Part shown: positions 1 to 10,483 of the stretch, piece by piece
Numbering within the stretch: position 1 is the stretch's first letter
How the letters are laid out: the number at the start of each line of letters is the position of its first letter
Source: Naegleria lovaniensis
Taxonomy: Eukaryota > Heterolobosea > Eutetramitea > Acrasida > Naegleriidae
Assembly: GCF_003324165.1 (NCBI RefSeq)
Contig: NW_025407838.1
Span: forward strand, 10,752-74,751
Length of the DNA: 64,000 nt
Reading direction: 5' to 3'
Program-made: the position numbers and the translations under genes
The notes under the pieces: generated by a model
What the model saw: the letters and a program-made list of their open reading frames with translations, nothing else
What the model was told of the DNA's origin: nothing
The model's database searches: none

Positions 1-107
1 AGAGTGAAATCGAACCATGTTTTTGCTTGTAATCTCTTTGTATTCACACTCGCTTTTAGCGAAGGGCCTCTTTCACACAATAGAAATACAGAACTATTCG
101 CGAGAGG

Positions 108-2450
108 TTATTTAATCAAAATTTTCACACCCTTCATGATATCATGAACCTTAATCCACAAATGTTGTTGTTTGAGCCTCAACACCTTTCCATCGGCTTT
201 TCTATGCATGTAATAACTCACATCTTTTTCATGATAAAAGCATCCAAATTTGGTGGTTGATAATCCATCAAATTCGGCTCTATGTTCAAATTTTGAGAGT
301 GGAACAAGTTTTTGTTCATCTCCAAAATCAAGCATTTGATACACATCGAATCCTTCAGGTTGTGAAGCCAATAGCCCTCGAATGTCCAATAAATATTTTA
401 ATTTTTCTGAATCTGCTCTAAATCCATTAGGTGCTGAAATGGTGATAGACATGGAATTGTCTTTAGAATTTCGGAAATATTTCACTTGAATTCCATGAGA
501 GGATATCATTTGGCTCTGTTCTTCATTCATGATTGGATAATGAATTGCAAGTGTTAAATAACCAGAATGTGATTTGGAATTTCCAAATACATTGACATAA
601 TCGCTTGTAATGTTCAAAGGTAAAATACTACCAGCTCTGTAAAATGCAGGAAATTCCTCATATGTCATTGAGTAATCAAATGTGACATTGGAAACACCTG
701 CAAAAGTGACGGTATGATCGAAATAGTCAACCCAAGTACCTTCAGGGAATAACACATAGGTGTAATTTGAATAATCAAAAATAGGAGTCACAATCATATC
801 CTTTCCAAGTTTGAATGTCCAAAAAGATGGATCAAACATGGTCCAATCTGACAATGGTGTGATCAAACTAGCTTGATTTTGGAAAGCATTAATTCCGCTG
901 GTGTACAAGTAAGGCACAATTTCATAATGAGCATGAGTGAATTTTCTGTATAGTTTTGTTATGGTTGAATTATACATCCATGCTGTGTGGACATCAAAAA
1001 TAAGAAAAATTGCATTTCATCAAAGATAACCACAAAAAGAGATGAATAATAATACATATTCACACAATATTCAGATCAAAACGAATACCTACGTTCATGA
1101 GTTCCATATCCTCCATTATGCATGGCACTTGTAAAGGCAGCAAATTGGAACCATCTCACATACAAATCGGCGTCATAGCTTCGAATTCCTTCATATCCTC
1201 CAATTGGTGTGGTAAATCCTAAATACTTGTTCCAAGCTGAATGAAGCATATTTTTCACAGTTTCTCTAAAACCAAAGTAATTGGCATACTTGTTTCCAAC
1301 CCATCCATTAAAGACGATATCTTTTGGAGCAAATTCAAAGTAGGCCATTCCAAAGATGGAATCTACAGGAATGTTAACAATCAAAGAATCTTGACCTCTG
1401 ACTTGTCTGGTATAATTTAAAAAATCATGATAATACATGTACGAGTAAGCCTTCTCTGAAATGTGTCCATTCTTACCATAGGCATAGATCAATTCATAAA
1501 AATATGGATCTGAGCCGTCACATTTCTTTTAAGGTTCAATAATATCCAAAATTCATAAGCATGCTAGAAACTTATTTCAAATATGAACATCACGTACCCA
1601 ACCATCAATTCCTTCTTTTGGATCTGTCTGATTCAAAATCAACACATTATTCATTTGTGAATGCCACCATTGAACTGCCTCTGGATTGGTGTAATCAATA
1701 AAGCTTCCTCTTCCTTTCCACCATTCAATCGATCTTCCATCATTCACAAAATATCCTTTCGAATAAGCTGTGTTGTAATTTGGAGAATCGACATTAATGA
1801 GAGGTGTGGTCCAACAAATGACTTTGACATTCATGGAATGGAGTTGTTTCACAAATTGATAAAGATTTGGAAATTTACTCCTAAATGATCATTCCACATG
1901 ATTCAGTGAACAGAGCCACGAAACGAAAATGAATGACATATAGGAACACATGTCATTATGGTTTTGATCATTTGACATTCTTGAACTTACTGGTTAGGTA
2001 CAAAATTGTTCATTCCAGTCGACCATCCTGCTTCCAAATCCACAGCTCCTACTGGAATGTCATTTTGCGCATAGGTGGCCACTAATTTCAACAAGTCTTG
2101 TTGGTTTTGACTTTCTCCATTCATCCTATTTTGTTGTTGAGATGATGATGTGAATATTATTCCACCAATGATTAAATACAATTCATAAATTAAATAAATC
2201 TTTCATTATTGAATACTTACCATACCAAATGATGATGAGCCCACTCAGCATACGGTGCATTAATTTTCATAACGGGAGGAACGATATATTTCTTCAATTG
2301 TTTTCCAGACTCCGATGCAAGACCTGTAATGGAGATGGATGTGGGTACGGCATGGGACACACTGCAGTACAGCATCATCCATGCCATGAGAATAGAGGCC
2401 ACCCAAAGGTTGTTGTTGTTGTGAAGAACATGTTGTTGTGCGAATGACAT
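108..2450 (-). CDS. Secreted or lysosomal glycoside hydrolase family 31 (alpha-glucosidase/xylosidase-like)
   Basis: Five exons read on the minus strand: 2450-2221, 2125-1991, 1880-1598, 1525-1093 and 982-108. Introns are 95, 110, 72 and 110 nt, all GT-AG, and the join gives 651 residues in frame. The N terminus has a hydrophobic stretch (LWVASILMAWMMLYCSV) after a short polar lead, so it should enter the secretory pathway. The third and fourth exons join to GIDGWKCDGSDP, the GH31 nucleophile motif (the first Asp after KC). Further on, RSYDADLYVRW carries the likely acid/base Asp, and TPIGGYEG is a typical substrate-loop motif. The family hydrolyses alpha-linked sugars with retention of configuration; the exact sugar cannot be read from sequence. 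ATG 2450 was chosen because it starts the signal peptide. Sure of family, unsure of substrate. Confidence 0.88.
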
Positions 2451-3209
2451 TTTTTTGAGTGTGAAACAGAACTAACGACCCTTTCCTAAAATGGATTATT
2501 CAAATGGTTCAAGGAGAGATATCATTGGCCATCTTTTTGATTATTAATTTCAATGAAGGAAGGATTTGAGTGAGGTTGTATTTTTGCATGAAAGTAAGGC
2601 ACAAATTGTCAACCACCCAACTTGGAAGCGAGAAATTCGTAAACAGATGAACTTCGTACATTACTTTGAAGATCAATTCTGATTTAATATAGAATCTTGA
2701 TTTAAAGGTGTTCTGTGTGTCGCAAGGGTAGCTCTAGTCAGTAAAGCACTTGCCCAAAAAAGAAGAACTCCAGCACCTAAAATCAATACAACCACACTTT
2801 TGCGAGCCAGCTCGTGTGGTTATATTGGAAAAGAGAATGTCTTTTTCGTTTTGTTGAATATTTTGAGAAATCATTATTAATGATTTGATCGACTGATGTC
2901 AAAATAAGAACCCGTGAAATATCGATCTTGTCAGTTTTCTTGTGAATGTATATACATATTCTCTTTGAAAACAAAACGTGAACAAGAACGTGAGAGAAAA
3001 AGAACCGATTACAATCCCTCAACCAATCAATCTCGTTGTAAACTTATCCACAGGCTTTAAAAAATCGTTCTCTCACGCGTCTCGCTTTAACTCACGCTAA
3101 AAAAACAACCAATAACACTCCTTACCATCATGGAATCTCCCAATTCAACAGACTCCATTCTGGATTTAGACCATCTTACTCCGGCAGATTCATCTGCTAT
3201 TTGACGTCA
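2451..3209. other. Intergenic region between divergent genes
   Basis: This 0.76-kb stretch separates the GH31 gene (-) from the unknown gene starting at 3210 (+), so it must hold both promoters. A minus-strand ORF of 79 codons (3022-2783) lies here, but it has no recognisable motif and I do not call it. The only coding-like sequence I see is the short upstream ORF at 3130-3204. Confidence 0.5.
3130..3204 (+). CDS. Upstream ORF, or displaced N terminus of the following gene
   Basis: ATG at 3130 opens 24 codons ending at TGA 3202-3204, six bases before the ATG at 3210. The peptide (MESPNSTDSILDLDH...) has the Ser/Asp-rich look of the downstream protein, not of random DNA. One extra T in the TTT run at 3200-3202 would fuse it to the next frame, as ...SSAILTSMREDF. 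It is therefore either a true uORF or the real N terminus cut off by a one-base error. Confidence 0.4.
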   Translation: MESPNSTDSILDLDHLTPADSSAI

Positions 3210-4565
3210 ATGAGAGAAGACTTCGACGAATTAGTTCGTCAAGTTTGTTCACCAAACTCATCTTCATCCATTGACGAGACTTCCAACACACACATGCATG
3301 AAGAAGACTCTCAATATTCCTTGGACAACAATTTCATTTCTTCTCCAGCATCCACCAGCAACGAATCGCATTCGTCAACCATTCAGGATACACATGTGAA
3401 TCAACATCATCAGACATGCATGAATGAACATTCATCATTGGTTGGTGAACAGATCATGCCAGCAATGGAACAGGTACCTATGAATTCCATTCCTGCATGC
3501 AAGCATTCAAAGAATTCGAGCAATGAAATTCCGCCCTTGTTATGGTATATGAGAACGGAGTGTGATCAAAATCTTTACATCGTCCATACCTATCCACCGT
3601 GGTTATTACAACCCTTTCCGTACCATTCGAGTGCTTCTTGTCATTGTGATGCCAATATGGAACAGTCTCCATTGTCGTTTGGACTTGTGAAACTCTCCTA
3701 TTATCCTCCATCTCATGTTAATGTCAATGATGTCAATGCCACAGCTGTTGTCAATAATCATTCAATGATTGATGGATTACATTCCTCAAATCAAACGCAA
3801 ACCATGGTCCCACCAGAGCTTTCTCCATTTTATTCACCAATTCCATTGATGACGAACACCTGTATTCCATCAGAAACGGATCGACCAAACAGAAAGGTAC
3901 ACACCTTGGTAGTTTCAAAACAAAAACGACATGGAAAGAGAACTGCCGCACACAACACAGGACCAGTCGTTGAATCAAACATTAGTCATTATGACGTCTC
4001 GAAATTAGATGACCAATCTGGCTTTGCACTCACTGGAAGAAAACGAAAACAAAATCATGGCAGAATGCATTTAATTCTCCCATCCATGCAAAACTGTTGT
4101 CAAAATCGAAAAGTTATATTCGATTACAGCTCTGGAAGAAAAGAACATGAATATCAATATTGCTTCGTCTTTAAACATTTACAATTAGCGAACAATTTGG
4201 CGATGAATCAGCGACATTTAGAATCTGACAAGAAGATTCGAATGATTCTTGAATGCACCACTAAATGCAGAGACGATTCCCAATACGCCTCTTGGTTTGA
4301 GGTTACAGTAATTCCAATTCCAGGGATGACCAGTGGGTTAGACGTCACGAACGGCATATTTTCATGTTGTTTCAAAATTGTAAAAAAAAGACAAGAAGGG
4401 ACATTGCCTAATACCGAGTCATTTACTTTGACCATGATGTACGAAAACGAACAGGTATTCACTTCAGATCTCTTCCAATTATGTTCAACTGACAAAACAA
4501 AGACCAGTCAATGTGAAGGTTGTCCAAATTGTTTCCGCAACAAGCTTGCTATTCAGCAGCAGTAG
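3210..4565 (+). CDS. Hypothetical Ser/Asn-rich protein with ordered C-terminal half
   Basis: Single open frame of 451 residues from ATG 3210. The first ~260 residues are low in complexity (Ser, Thr, Asn, His) with basic patches (KQKRHGKR, then GRKRKQNHGR) that could act as nuclear localisation signals. From about residue 285 the sequence looks folded: alternating hydrophobic strands (VIFDYSSG, YQYCFVFKHL, IRMILECTTK, SWFEVTVIPIPG, FSCCFKIVKK, FTLTMMYENE) suggest a beta-sandwich. It ends with a Cys-rich tail (CEGCPNC). The beta pattern recalls Ig-like transcription-factor domains, but I cannot name a family. The ORF extends upstream of 3210 without an ATG; see the 3130 feature for a likely displaced N terminus. 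Confidence 0.75.
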   Translation: MREDFDELVRQVCSPNSSSSIDETSNTHMHEEDSQYSLDNNFISSPASTSNESHSSTIQDTHVNQHHQTCMNEHSSLVGEQIMPAMEQVPMNSIPACKHSKNSSNEIPPLLWYMRTECDQNLYIVHTYPPWLLQPFPYHSSASCHCDANMEQSPLSFGLVKLSYYPPSHVNVNDVNATAVVNNHSMIDGLHSSNQTQTMVPPELSPFYSPIPLMTNTCIPSETDRPNRKVHTLVVSKQKRHGKRTAAHNTGPVVESNISHYDVSKLDDQSGFALTGRKRKQNHGRMHLILPSMQNCCQNRKVIFDYSSGRKEHEYQYCFVFKHLQLANNLAMNQRHLESDKKIRMILECTTKCRDDSQYASWFEVTVIPIPGMTSGLDVTNGIFSCCFKIVKKRQEGTLPNTESFTLTMMYENEQVFTSDLFQLCSTDKTKTSQCEGCPNCFRNKLAIQQQ

Positions 4566-4591
4566 GAATCATCGATGATTGTGTTGTACAT

Positions 4592-4597
4592 AATAAA
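4592..4597 (+). terminator. Candidate polyadenylation signal AATAAA
   Basis: AATAAA 27 bases after the stop at 4565, in an A-rich stretch. Assigned by motif and position only. Confidence 0.4.
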
Positions 4598-4745
4598 AAA
4601 CAATTAACCATGGAACATGTCTTTCGTGATTGAACGTGACAATTCTACCAGATTGTTGTCGTCATCACCAGTCAACACTCCTCCAATGGAAATGAATGAT
4701 TCGATCATTCGATCGTGTTATTATCAATGGATCAGCAACACATTC

Positions 4746-4751
4746 TTTATT
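4746..4751 (-). terminator. AATAAA overlapping the stop codon of the coiled-coil gene
   Basis: On the minus strand the final codons read GAG GAA TAA AG, so the stop TAA lies inside AATAAA. Either the 3' UTR is extremely short or the match is chance. Confidence 0.3.
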
Positions 4752-7053
4752 CCTCCATATGCTGATAATGATGTTGGTCTGTCACAATGACATGTCGGTA
4801 AATATGTTGAATCATGTACTGTAAAATGGATTGATACTGTCGTGGGGTAATATGGTTCGTCAATGATGTTGTAGCGGTCGAAACATTCTCTTGCGTCGTT
4901 TCAGCACAATCCCCACACTTGTAAATCACCTCTAGATAGGGCAACATGTTGTATTGAATAAATTCTTGAAGGAATGTTCTCTCAGTTTTGCATTGGGAAA
5001 GCAATTCATCATATCGTAAGAGAGTTTGTTTTGACTCTGTCATCAATGTTTCATATTCTTGTTTTAACATGTGGTACGATTTAAGACTTTCTGTTAATTT
5101 CAGTTTAAGATTTACAAGGGAGGTTTCAAGATCTTGAGTACTAGTGTCATCGTGACATGCATGGCTCGTCGTAGAATTGGAATCACTATTCATCGACTGT
5201 GTGACCCATAAATCCAATCTCAGGGTCAAATGTCTGTTCATATTATACAGTGTCCACTTCTCGATTTGCAGTTTTTCTGTTGTAATCTTGAACTTTCGAA
5301 TTTCTTCTTCCAAATTCAAAACTGTGTGTTTCAGTTTCTTCACTTGTTCAACATGGTCTTGCCTGGTTTGTTTCAATCTTCTTAACTGGTCAATCGACTC
5401 CAATTGAATTTGTTCGTACTTGCATCTCATATTTGCCATGTTTTGATCTTGTTGATGAATTAATTGTTGATATTGAGAAATGTTGTGGTTCAGATTGTCA
5501 ATTTGGGATAAATATTGCTTGCATTCAGATTGATGTTGTTCTTCAAGAGAGTGATACTGATTCTGAATGGAGTTCGTATTTTCAGACCATGTTTGTTTCA
5601 ACTCTGTCACTTCTCTCGAGTGTTGCAGTTCAAGTTGTTGAATTTGAGATTTCAAGACATCCAATTCGAGTTGATGAAATTCAACTAATTGATTGTACTG
5701 AGTTGATATTGAATCTAATTGATCCTTATAATGTTGAATTGTCTGTTGATACATTGGAATGTCGATTTCAATCATGGGATTAACATGATTGACAAATTGC
5801 TCAAATTTCTCCTCTTCAACTTTGTGAATGACATTTCCAATGCATTGTTTGACAAAGAGTGAAATATAATCTCTATTGTTTTGTTGAATATTTTGATCCA
5901 TATCATGCAAAGTTGAAATAGTTTGTTTCAATAATGCATTCACTTTCTGAGAAGTTGTTTCAATGTGACTCTGATACGAGAGATTTTGTAAAGCTAATTG
6001 TGAATTCACATCAATGGTGACTTGAACTGAGGAAGGAGGAGATGTAGGAGTATTGCTTGTTGCAGCAGAGGTCATGTTGTTACTTGTCGAATTACTATTC
6101 GCAGATGATTCATTCATCAACTTTTTCAGTTGCTTCTCCAAGAATTGATTTCTATTCTTCAAACTCTCACATTTGGCTTCATTCTCCTTAATGAGCTTTT
6201 TACTTTGTTCATACAATGTCTTGTACTCATTGACATCCATCGAAGAGTTGTCCAAATCAATTTTCAACTTTTGAACCTGATCTTCTAATTGTTGGGACTT
6301 CTCTGTCAATTGTTGATATTCTTGAATGGGAAGTGAAATCAAATGTTGTGCCGACGAATTGTTATTCATCGATTGATTAAGTAAGTGTTTATGTCCACTC
6401 AGAGTTGTTGAATTTAAATTAGTACTAGAGGTATTTAAACTACTGATATCAAGAGCAGAATTCATGTTGAGAAGAGATGCAACGCTATTATTGGCATCTC
6501 TTGAAGTTACAATTTTCTTTCGCTTATTGGATTTGATCGGATCCGAGTTGTTGCTTGGAAAAAGTATACCATTATTGGAGGAGGAAGAGGTGGAAACACT
6601 GCTTGGCAATGCAACAGTATTTGTAATAGTCGAGAGAGGAGTTCTGGTTTTACTTAGATTTGAAGCCATCATAGATAATGAAGATGATGCAAATTGTTTT
6701 CCGCTACTACTAGCTTGATTGGATAAGAGAGAGGCTTTGGTTGCCAAAAGAGAGGACGTCGTAGTGGAAGGGAGGCTCGAAGTCGTATTGGTGTGGTTGT
6801 ACTTGTTTTGATCCGTGGTGGTAAGAATGGTTCCTCCTCCAGTTCCGGCTGAAGATAATAATGAATTCACACTATTGGCACCATTCCCGCTACTCAAATA
6901 CATGGAAAAGAGAGAAGATTGAGAGAGACTGGGTCGGGTGAGAAGGCTTGGATTGGTGCTGGTTGTGGATAATGGAGTGTAAGCTTGAGAGTTGTGGGAA
7001 AGAGGATGAAACGAGGAGGATGAGAGGCTTCTGGAGTGTGGGTGTTGACTCAT
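4747..7053 (-). CDS. Long coiled-coil protein, unknown role
   Basis: Single open frame of 768 residues from ATG 7053. Residues 1 to ~240 are Ser/Thr/Asn-rich and probably disordered, with a basic patch (KSNKRKK). From about residue 240 to 690 there is near-continuous coiled coil, broken by a Ser/Asn/Thr linker near 320-345 and a less regular part around 370-420. The C-terminal ~80 residues (ending in a His/Gln-rich tail) lack heptads. The layout fits a cytoskeletal, centrosomal/basal-body or vesicle-tether scaffold, but no diagnostic motif lets me choose. No intron is needed. Confidence 0.85.
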   Translation of the reverse strand: MSQHPHSRSLSSSSFHPLSHNSQAYTPLSTTSTNPSLLTRPSLSQSSLFSMYLSSGNGANSVNSLLSSAGTGGGTILTTTDQNKYNHTNTTSSLPSTTTSSLLATKASLLSNQASSSGKQFASSSLSMMASNLSKTRTPLSTITNTVALPSSVSTSSSSNNGILFPSNNSDPIKSNKRKKIVTSRDANNSVASLLNMNSALDISSLNTSSTNLNSTTLSGHKHLLNQSMNNNSSAQHLISLPIQEYQQLTEKSQQLEDQVQKLKIDLDNSSMDVNEYKTLYEQSKKLIKENEAKCESLKNRNQFLEKQLKKLMNESSANSNSTSNNMTSAATSNTPTSPPSSVQVTIDVNSQLALQNLSYQSHIETTSQKVNALLKQTISTLHDMDQNIQQNNRDYISLFVKQCIGNVIHKVEEEKFEQFVNHVNPMIEIDIPMYQQTIQHYKDQLDSISTQYNQLVEFHQLELDVLKSQIQQLELQHSREVTELKQTWSENTNSIQNQYHSLEEQHQSECKQYLSQIDNLNHNISQYQQLIHQQDQNMANMRCKYEQIQLESIDQLRRLKQTRQDHVEQVKKLKHTVLNLEEEIRKFKITTEKLQIEKWTLYNMNRHLTLRLDLWVTQSMNSDSNSTTSHACHDDTSTQDLETSLVNLKLKLTESLKSYHMLKQEYETLMTESKQTLLRYDELLSQCKTERTFLQEFIQYNMLPYLEVIYKCGDCAETTQENVSTATTSLTNHITPRQYQSILQYMIQHIYRHVIVTDQHHYQHMEE

Positions 7054-7138
7054 TTTTTATTGAAATATAACGGTTGAATTTTTGAAATTGGCGGGAATAA
7101 ATGAAATCTTTATTTTGGGAAAGAGGAAGATCAAATTT

Positions 7139-8675
7139 TTAAAGCTTGAGAGGGAATTTACATCGCTCCACTGTGAAGAAAGAGCCACGGTATGGATGTG
7201 GGAATCGATAGGCAGCATGTTCAGCACTTTCTTTGAAATACTTTTCTGGGTAAGCATCAGGATAACTGGTTTTTGAAACGTCAGCAATCGAGCAGGTTGG
7301 TTTTCCTAAGAATTTTCGAATCATGAAAATGTGTGACAAGAATTGACTTTCACACGTCGTAGCGATAAAGTAATCAGATTCGATGGCAAACCAAAATGCA
7401 TACAAGGAATTGTGCAATTGATGATTGGCAGTTGTTCTCATAATATCAAATTGAGGATAGACATGAACTTTGTGCACTGAGGAAAGTTCGGTCAATCTCA
7501 AACTTTCAACGGTGAGAGCTTCGAATCCGGCACCAACCATTAATACTCTGTAATCCTTATCTTTGAAAAGAAAATCTCCTAAAAATACAGAAATAAAGTC
7601 AGTATTCATGGTACGTTGACATCCTGGATAACTATTGGGGTTTTGATTGGGAGTGTGAATTTGATTATGAATGACAATTAAGGGTCCTTTTGAGTCGAGT
7701 TCAGTTTTCCATTTCCAATCTTCCATAACTCTTCTCGAAATAGCAGATGGTGTGAACAAGTCAAAGAATAACACATAGAGCATATCTTCCTCAATATCTA
7801 ATCCTCTCCATCTTCCCCATACATAACCAAGATTAATCACTGCATGATTTAAATAACCTGGTTTCTCCATTGCTTTTTGGTGAATAATATCTACTGCTTC
7901 AGTGAGTGTTTTTTGACCCAAGGTTTGATCTTGAAGAGCGAACAATTCTTCAGAAGAGTTTTTTAACAATTCAGAACTCTCCTCGTATTCCATCATGGAA
8001 ATACCAAATCGTTCTTGTGCTAACTTTTTAGTTCGTTCCAAATCAAAGAATTTAGAAAATCGATCATTTCCTTGACAGTAACATAATCTAGTCATGGGTA
8101 TGTTGCATGTGATTGCATTCATAAATAATGTTACAATTTTGTGAGTTGTTACTACTTTAAGGTTGTAAACTCGAAATTGAGACTTACCCCCAATTACCAT
8201 CTGTACACATGGATGGAATGATAAACTTCTTGGCACCAACTTTGGCAGTAATGGCCATACAAGTAATCAACTCAAATAACTGATTGGTCAATCCACAAGT
8301 CAGAGAATGTTGTTGTTTTGTGAAACATGTCATGACTTTGTCTCCATACACTTGCTCATATTTGGGATCAGGTTTCAATTTACTCATAAATTCAGCAATT
8401 CTTGCTTTCGAAAATTGTTTATCAATTCCTGTCCAATACGTGAGTGGCTTTGCAACTTGTTTTGAAGTTGCTTCAGTATTTGAAGTAACACCCGACTCGG
8501 AGTTATGGAATGCTCCAGATGATGAAGCTAACAATGTGGATGACGGGTTCGTTCGATTATACATCACTCCGATGAACATTGAGATCATGCAAACGAATAC
8601 GAGTAATACAACGGCGATTTTTGCGACCCGAGGAACTTTATGAAGTGAAACAATGGTTGAATTAGCCAGTGACAT
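7139..8675 (-). CDS. Type II membrane glycosyltransferase-like protein (O-fucosyltransferase-like)
   Basis: Two exons, 8675-8188 and 8087-7139, with a 100-nt intron (gtaagt...ctag) joining ...DGNWGLCYCQGN; 478 residues. The first ATG in frame is 8675; the open frame continues upstream without an ATG. Residues ~18-40 form one membrane anchor (IAVVLLVFVCMISMFIGV) after a short basic N terminus, as in Golgi type II enzymes, followed by a Ser/Thr-rich stem. CGLTNQLFELITCMAITAK resembles the first donor-binding block of GT-B O-fucosyltransferase-like enzymes, and AIESDYFIATTCESQ with FMIRKFLGKP resembles their C-terminal block. The class call is moderate; the donor sugar is inferred. Confidence 0.65.
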
Positions 8676-9205
8676 TTTGTATGGAGTGTATGGATTGAGG
8701 TGGATGACAGCTGGCTTGGAAGGATGGAAATGGTGGAGACGTGAATGTATTTTTTTCTTGACTTTTTTAAACGTAGCAAGAAGAGCGGCAAAACTGTGGC
8801 ACTTGACACTTCTTGTTGTATTCAAGTTTTCCAACGTTCATCAAACCATTGTTTTCATAGAATATTCGTTTCGTTCGTCACAAGTGTTAAATCAAAGAGA
8901 TAATGAAATTCCATCTCTCTCTCGCTTTTACTGTTTTCAAAAACGATCCCATCATCTCTGTTTCTGCTTCGTCCTTTGCATTCATTCAAAGCGACAATTA
9001 ACATTGTTGCCTAATTGACCGCACCATTTATGTTGCAAAAGCCCACCATGCAAGTCACTTGTCAAGGATCCGTTCGTCATGAGATGTGTGCACTTTCTTC
9101 CGTCTCAACAACTGAAAAAAAAACAAACTAGTGAGCTCCTCCTTTTCATCCCTTCCTCATCACAGTCCATCTCTCATCGCTCAAACCTAAGTAACAACTC
9201 CATCA
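8676..9205. other. Intergenic region between divergent genes
   Basis: About 0.53 kb between the glycosyltransferase-like gene (-) and the binding-protein-like gene (+). The minus-strand frame stays open to 8834 without an ATG, so this is probably 5' UTR. Pyrimidine-rich tracts lie just before 9206. I see no RNA gene or repeat. Confidence 0.4.
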
Positions 9206-10222
9206 ATGACTTGTCGAAAACAATTATTACTTCTTCTTCTACTTCTATTCACTCATTGGACCATAGTTCATGCCTTTTCATGTCTCAACCAACAATCTCT
9301 CCCGTCCGAACGTGTGGCCTCTCAAACCAACCAATCATTCCAAAAAATCACTCGAAATTCATTCAATTCAACATCTTCGATCGTTACTTTGAATTTTGTT
9401 CAGGCCATCGATGCTGCCGTTCGAGATCTTGTTGCGACTTCACAATTTCGAGACAAATTTTTCGATCATTTGAAATTTCAAGTCCCAACTTGTGTGAAAG
9501 GAAATTTAATTCGATATCCGTCGGAAAATCCATTTCAATCTCGATCGAATCTCAAGTTTTGTTATCAAATGGAAAATGCAGAGCCTTACACAAGTGTGTA
9601 TGAAATGGTGGCTCAGGGAATTTTGGATCAAGTCAATTCACACTATTCCATGTCGTTGAAAAAGGAAATTGTGTTGGTGAATACAACAGATGGATTTTTC
9701 GTTTCATTGAAGCGAGCGGTGGATGAAGGAATTTGTGACGTCGTGGTTGCTGATGTCTCGTTGGTTGCTGAGCGCTTGCCACTTGTCAATTTCATGTCAT
9801 GCGCCTATGGAGCTACTTCAATGGCCTACCTCACCACCTCAAGCTCCTTAGGTGTTGCTTCTGTGACCGACCTCAACAAGAGCGGGTTAAAAGTTGCTGC
9901 CTATTCTGGAACCATTTTCGAAGATTACATTAAACAAAATTTACCGCTCGCTACTAAATTGTCCGTCGGATTCGATGAACAATTTGAAATGGCCACTATG
10001 AAAACAGTCGATGCCATTGTTGCAGACGCTGTCGATTTAATGGTGTGGATGAATAAGAATACGACACGTTGTCCAGATTGTACGGTCAAGATTTTTGGAG
10101 ATCCAAGTTATTTTGGAACATTTACGGCAAAGGTCAATGCAAGTTCGAGATTAAGGGAATTGACAAATGTGTGGTTATTCATGGTTTTAATCAGTGTTTG
10201 GATGGTGTGGAATCTAATGTGA
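9206..10222 (+). CDS. Secreted periplasmic-binding-protein-like (SBP type 2) protein, possibly GPI-anchored; intronless
   Basis: Open frame of 338 residues with no intron. Residues 1-24 form a signal peptide (a run of eight Leu, then FTHWTIVHAFS). The body matches the pattern of bacterial family 3 solute-binding proteins: LKRAVDEGICDVVVADVSL then ERLPLVNFMSCAYG (like L..G..D......T.ER...V.FS.PY), and LKVAAYSGTIFEDYI (like K.V.V..GT). Cys residues recur in pairs (RCPDC). The end is hydrophobic (NVWLFMVLISVWMVWNLM) without a basic tail, as for a GPI signal. The paralogue at 20550-21989 shares the layout and Cys positions but has five introns. Ligand unknown. The lack of introns suggests a retrocopy or intron loss. 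Confidence 0.8.
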   Translation: MTCRKQLLLLLLLLFTHWTIVHAFSCLNQQSLPSERVASQTNQSFQKITRNSFNSTSSIVTLNFVQAIDAAVRDLVATSQFRDKFFDHLKFQVPTCVKGNLIRYPSENPFQSRSNLKFCYQMENAEPYTSVYEMVAQGILDQVNSHYSMSLKKEIVLVNTTDGFFVSLKRAVDEGICDVVVADVSLVAERLPLVNFMSCAYGATSMAYLTTSSSLGVASVTDLNKSGLKVAAYSGTIFEDYIKQNLPLATKLSVGFDEQFEMATMKTVDAIVADAVDLMVWMNKNTTRCPDCTVKIFGDPSYFGTFTAKVNASSRLRELTNVWLFMVLISVWMVWNLM

Positions 10223-10244
10223 ACAAGAGTCAATATTTAACCTC

Positions 10245-10250
10245 AATAAA
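10245..10250 (+). terminator. Candidate polyadenylation signal AATAAA
   Basis: AATAAA 23 bases after the stop at 10222, followed by an A/T-rich run. Confidence 0.45.
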
Positions 10251-10483
10251 AATTTTTTAACAATAATATTGTAAAGTGTGAAATTATTCATTACGGTGTA
10301 CCAATGAGGTAATGCAATGCTGAATCAAAAAATGGTGAATATGATTTTGATGTCATCTCTTGATCCATGCTTTCCATTTTTTAACCAAACATTCTGCCTG
10401 TTAAATTGCTTTCTCAAAAGACCATATGCTCGCAGTTTGAAGATGTCTTGATGGTCAGGTAGTATTATTGTTTAAACAAAAAA

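Noticed and set aside
2715-2790. tRNA-like stretch (GGTAGCTCTAGTCAGTAAAG)
   Set aside because: It has a D-arm-like string but no T arm (TTCRA) and no pairing acceptor stem.
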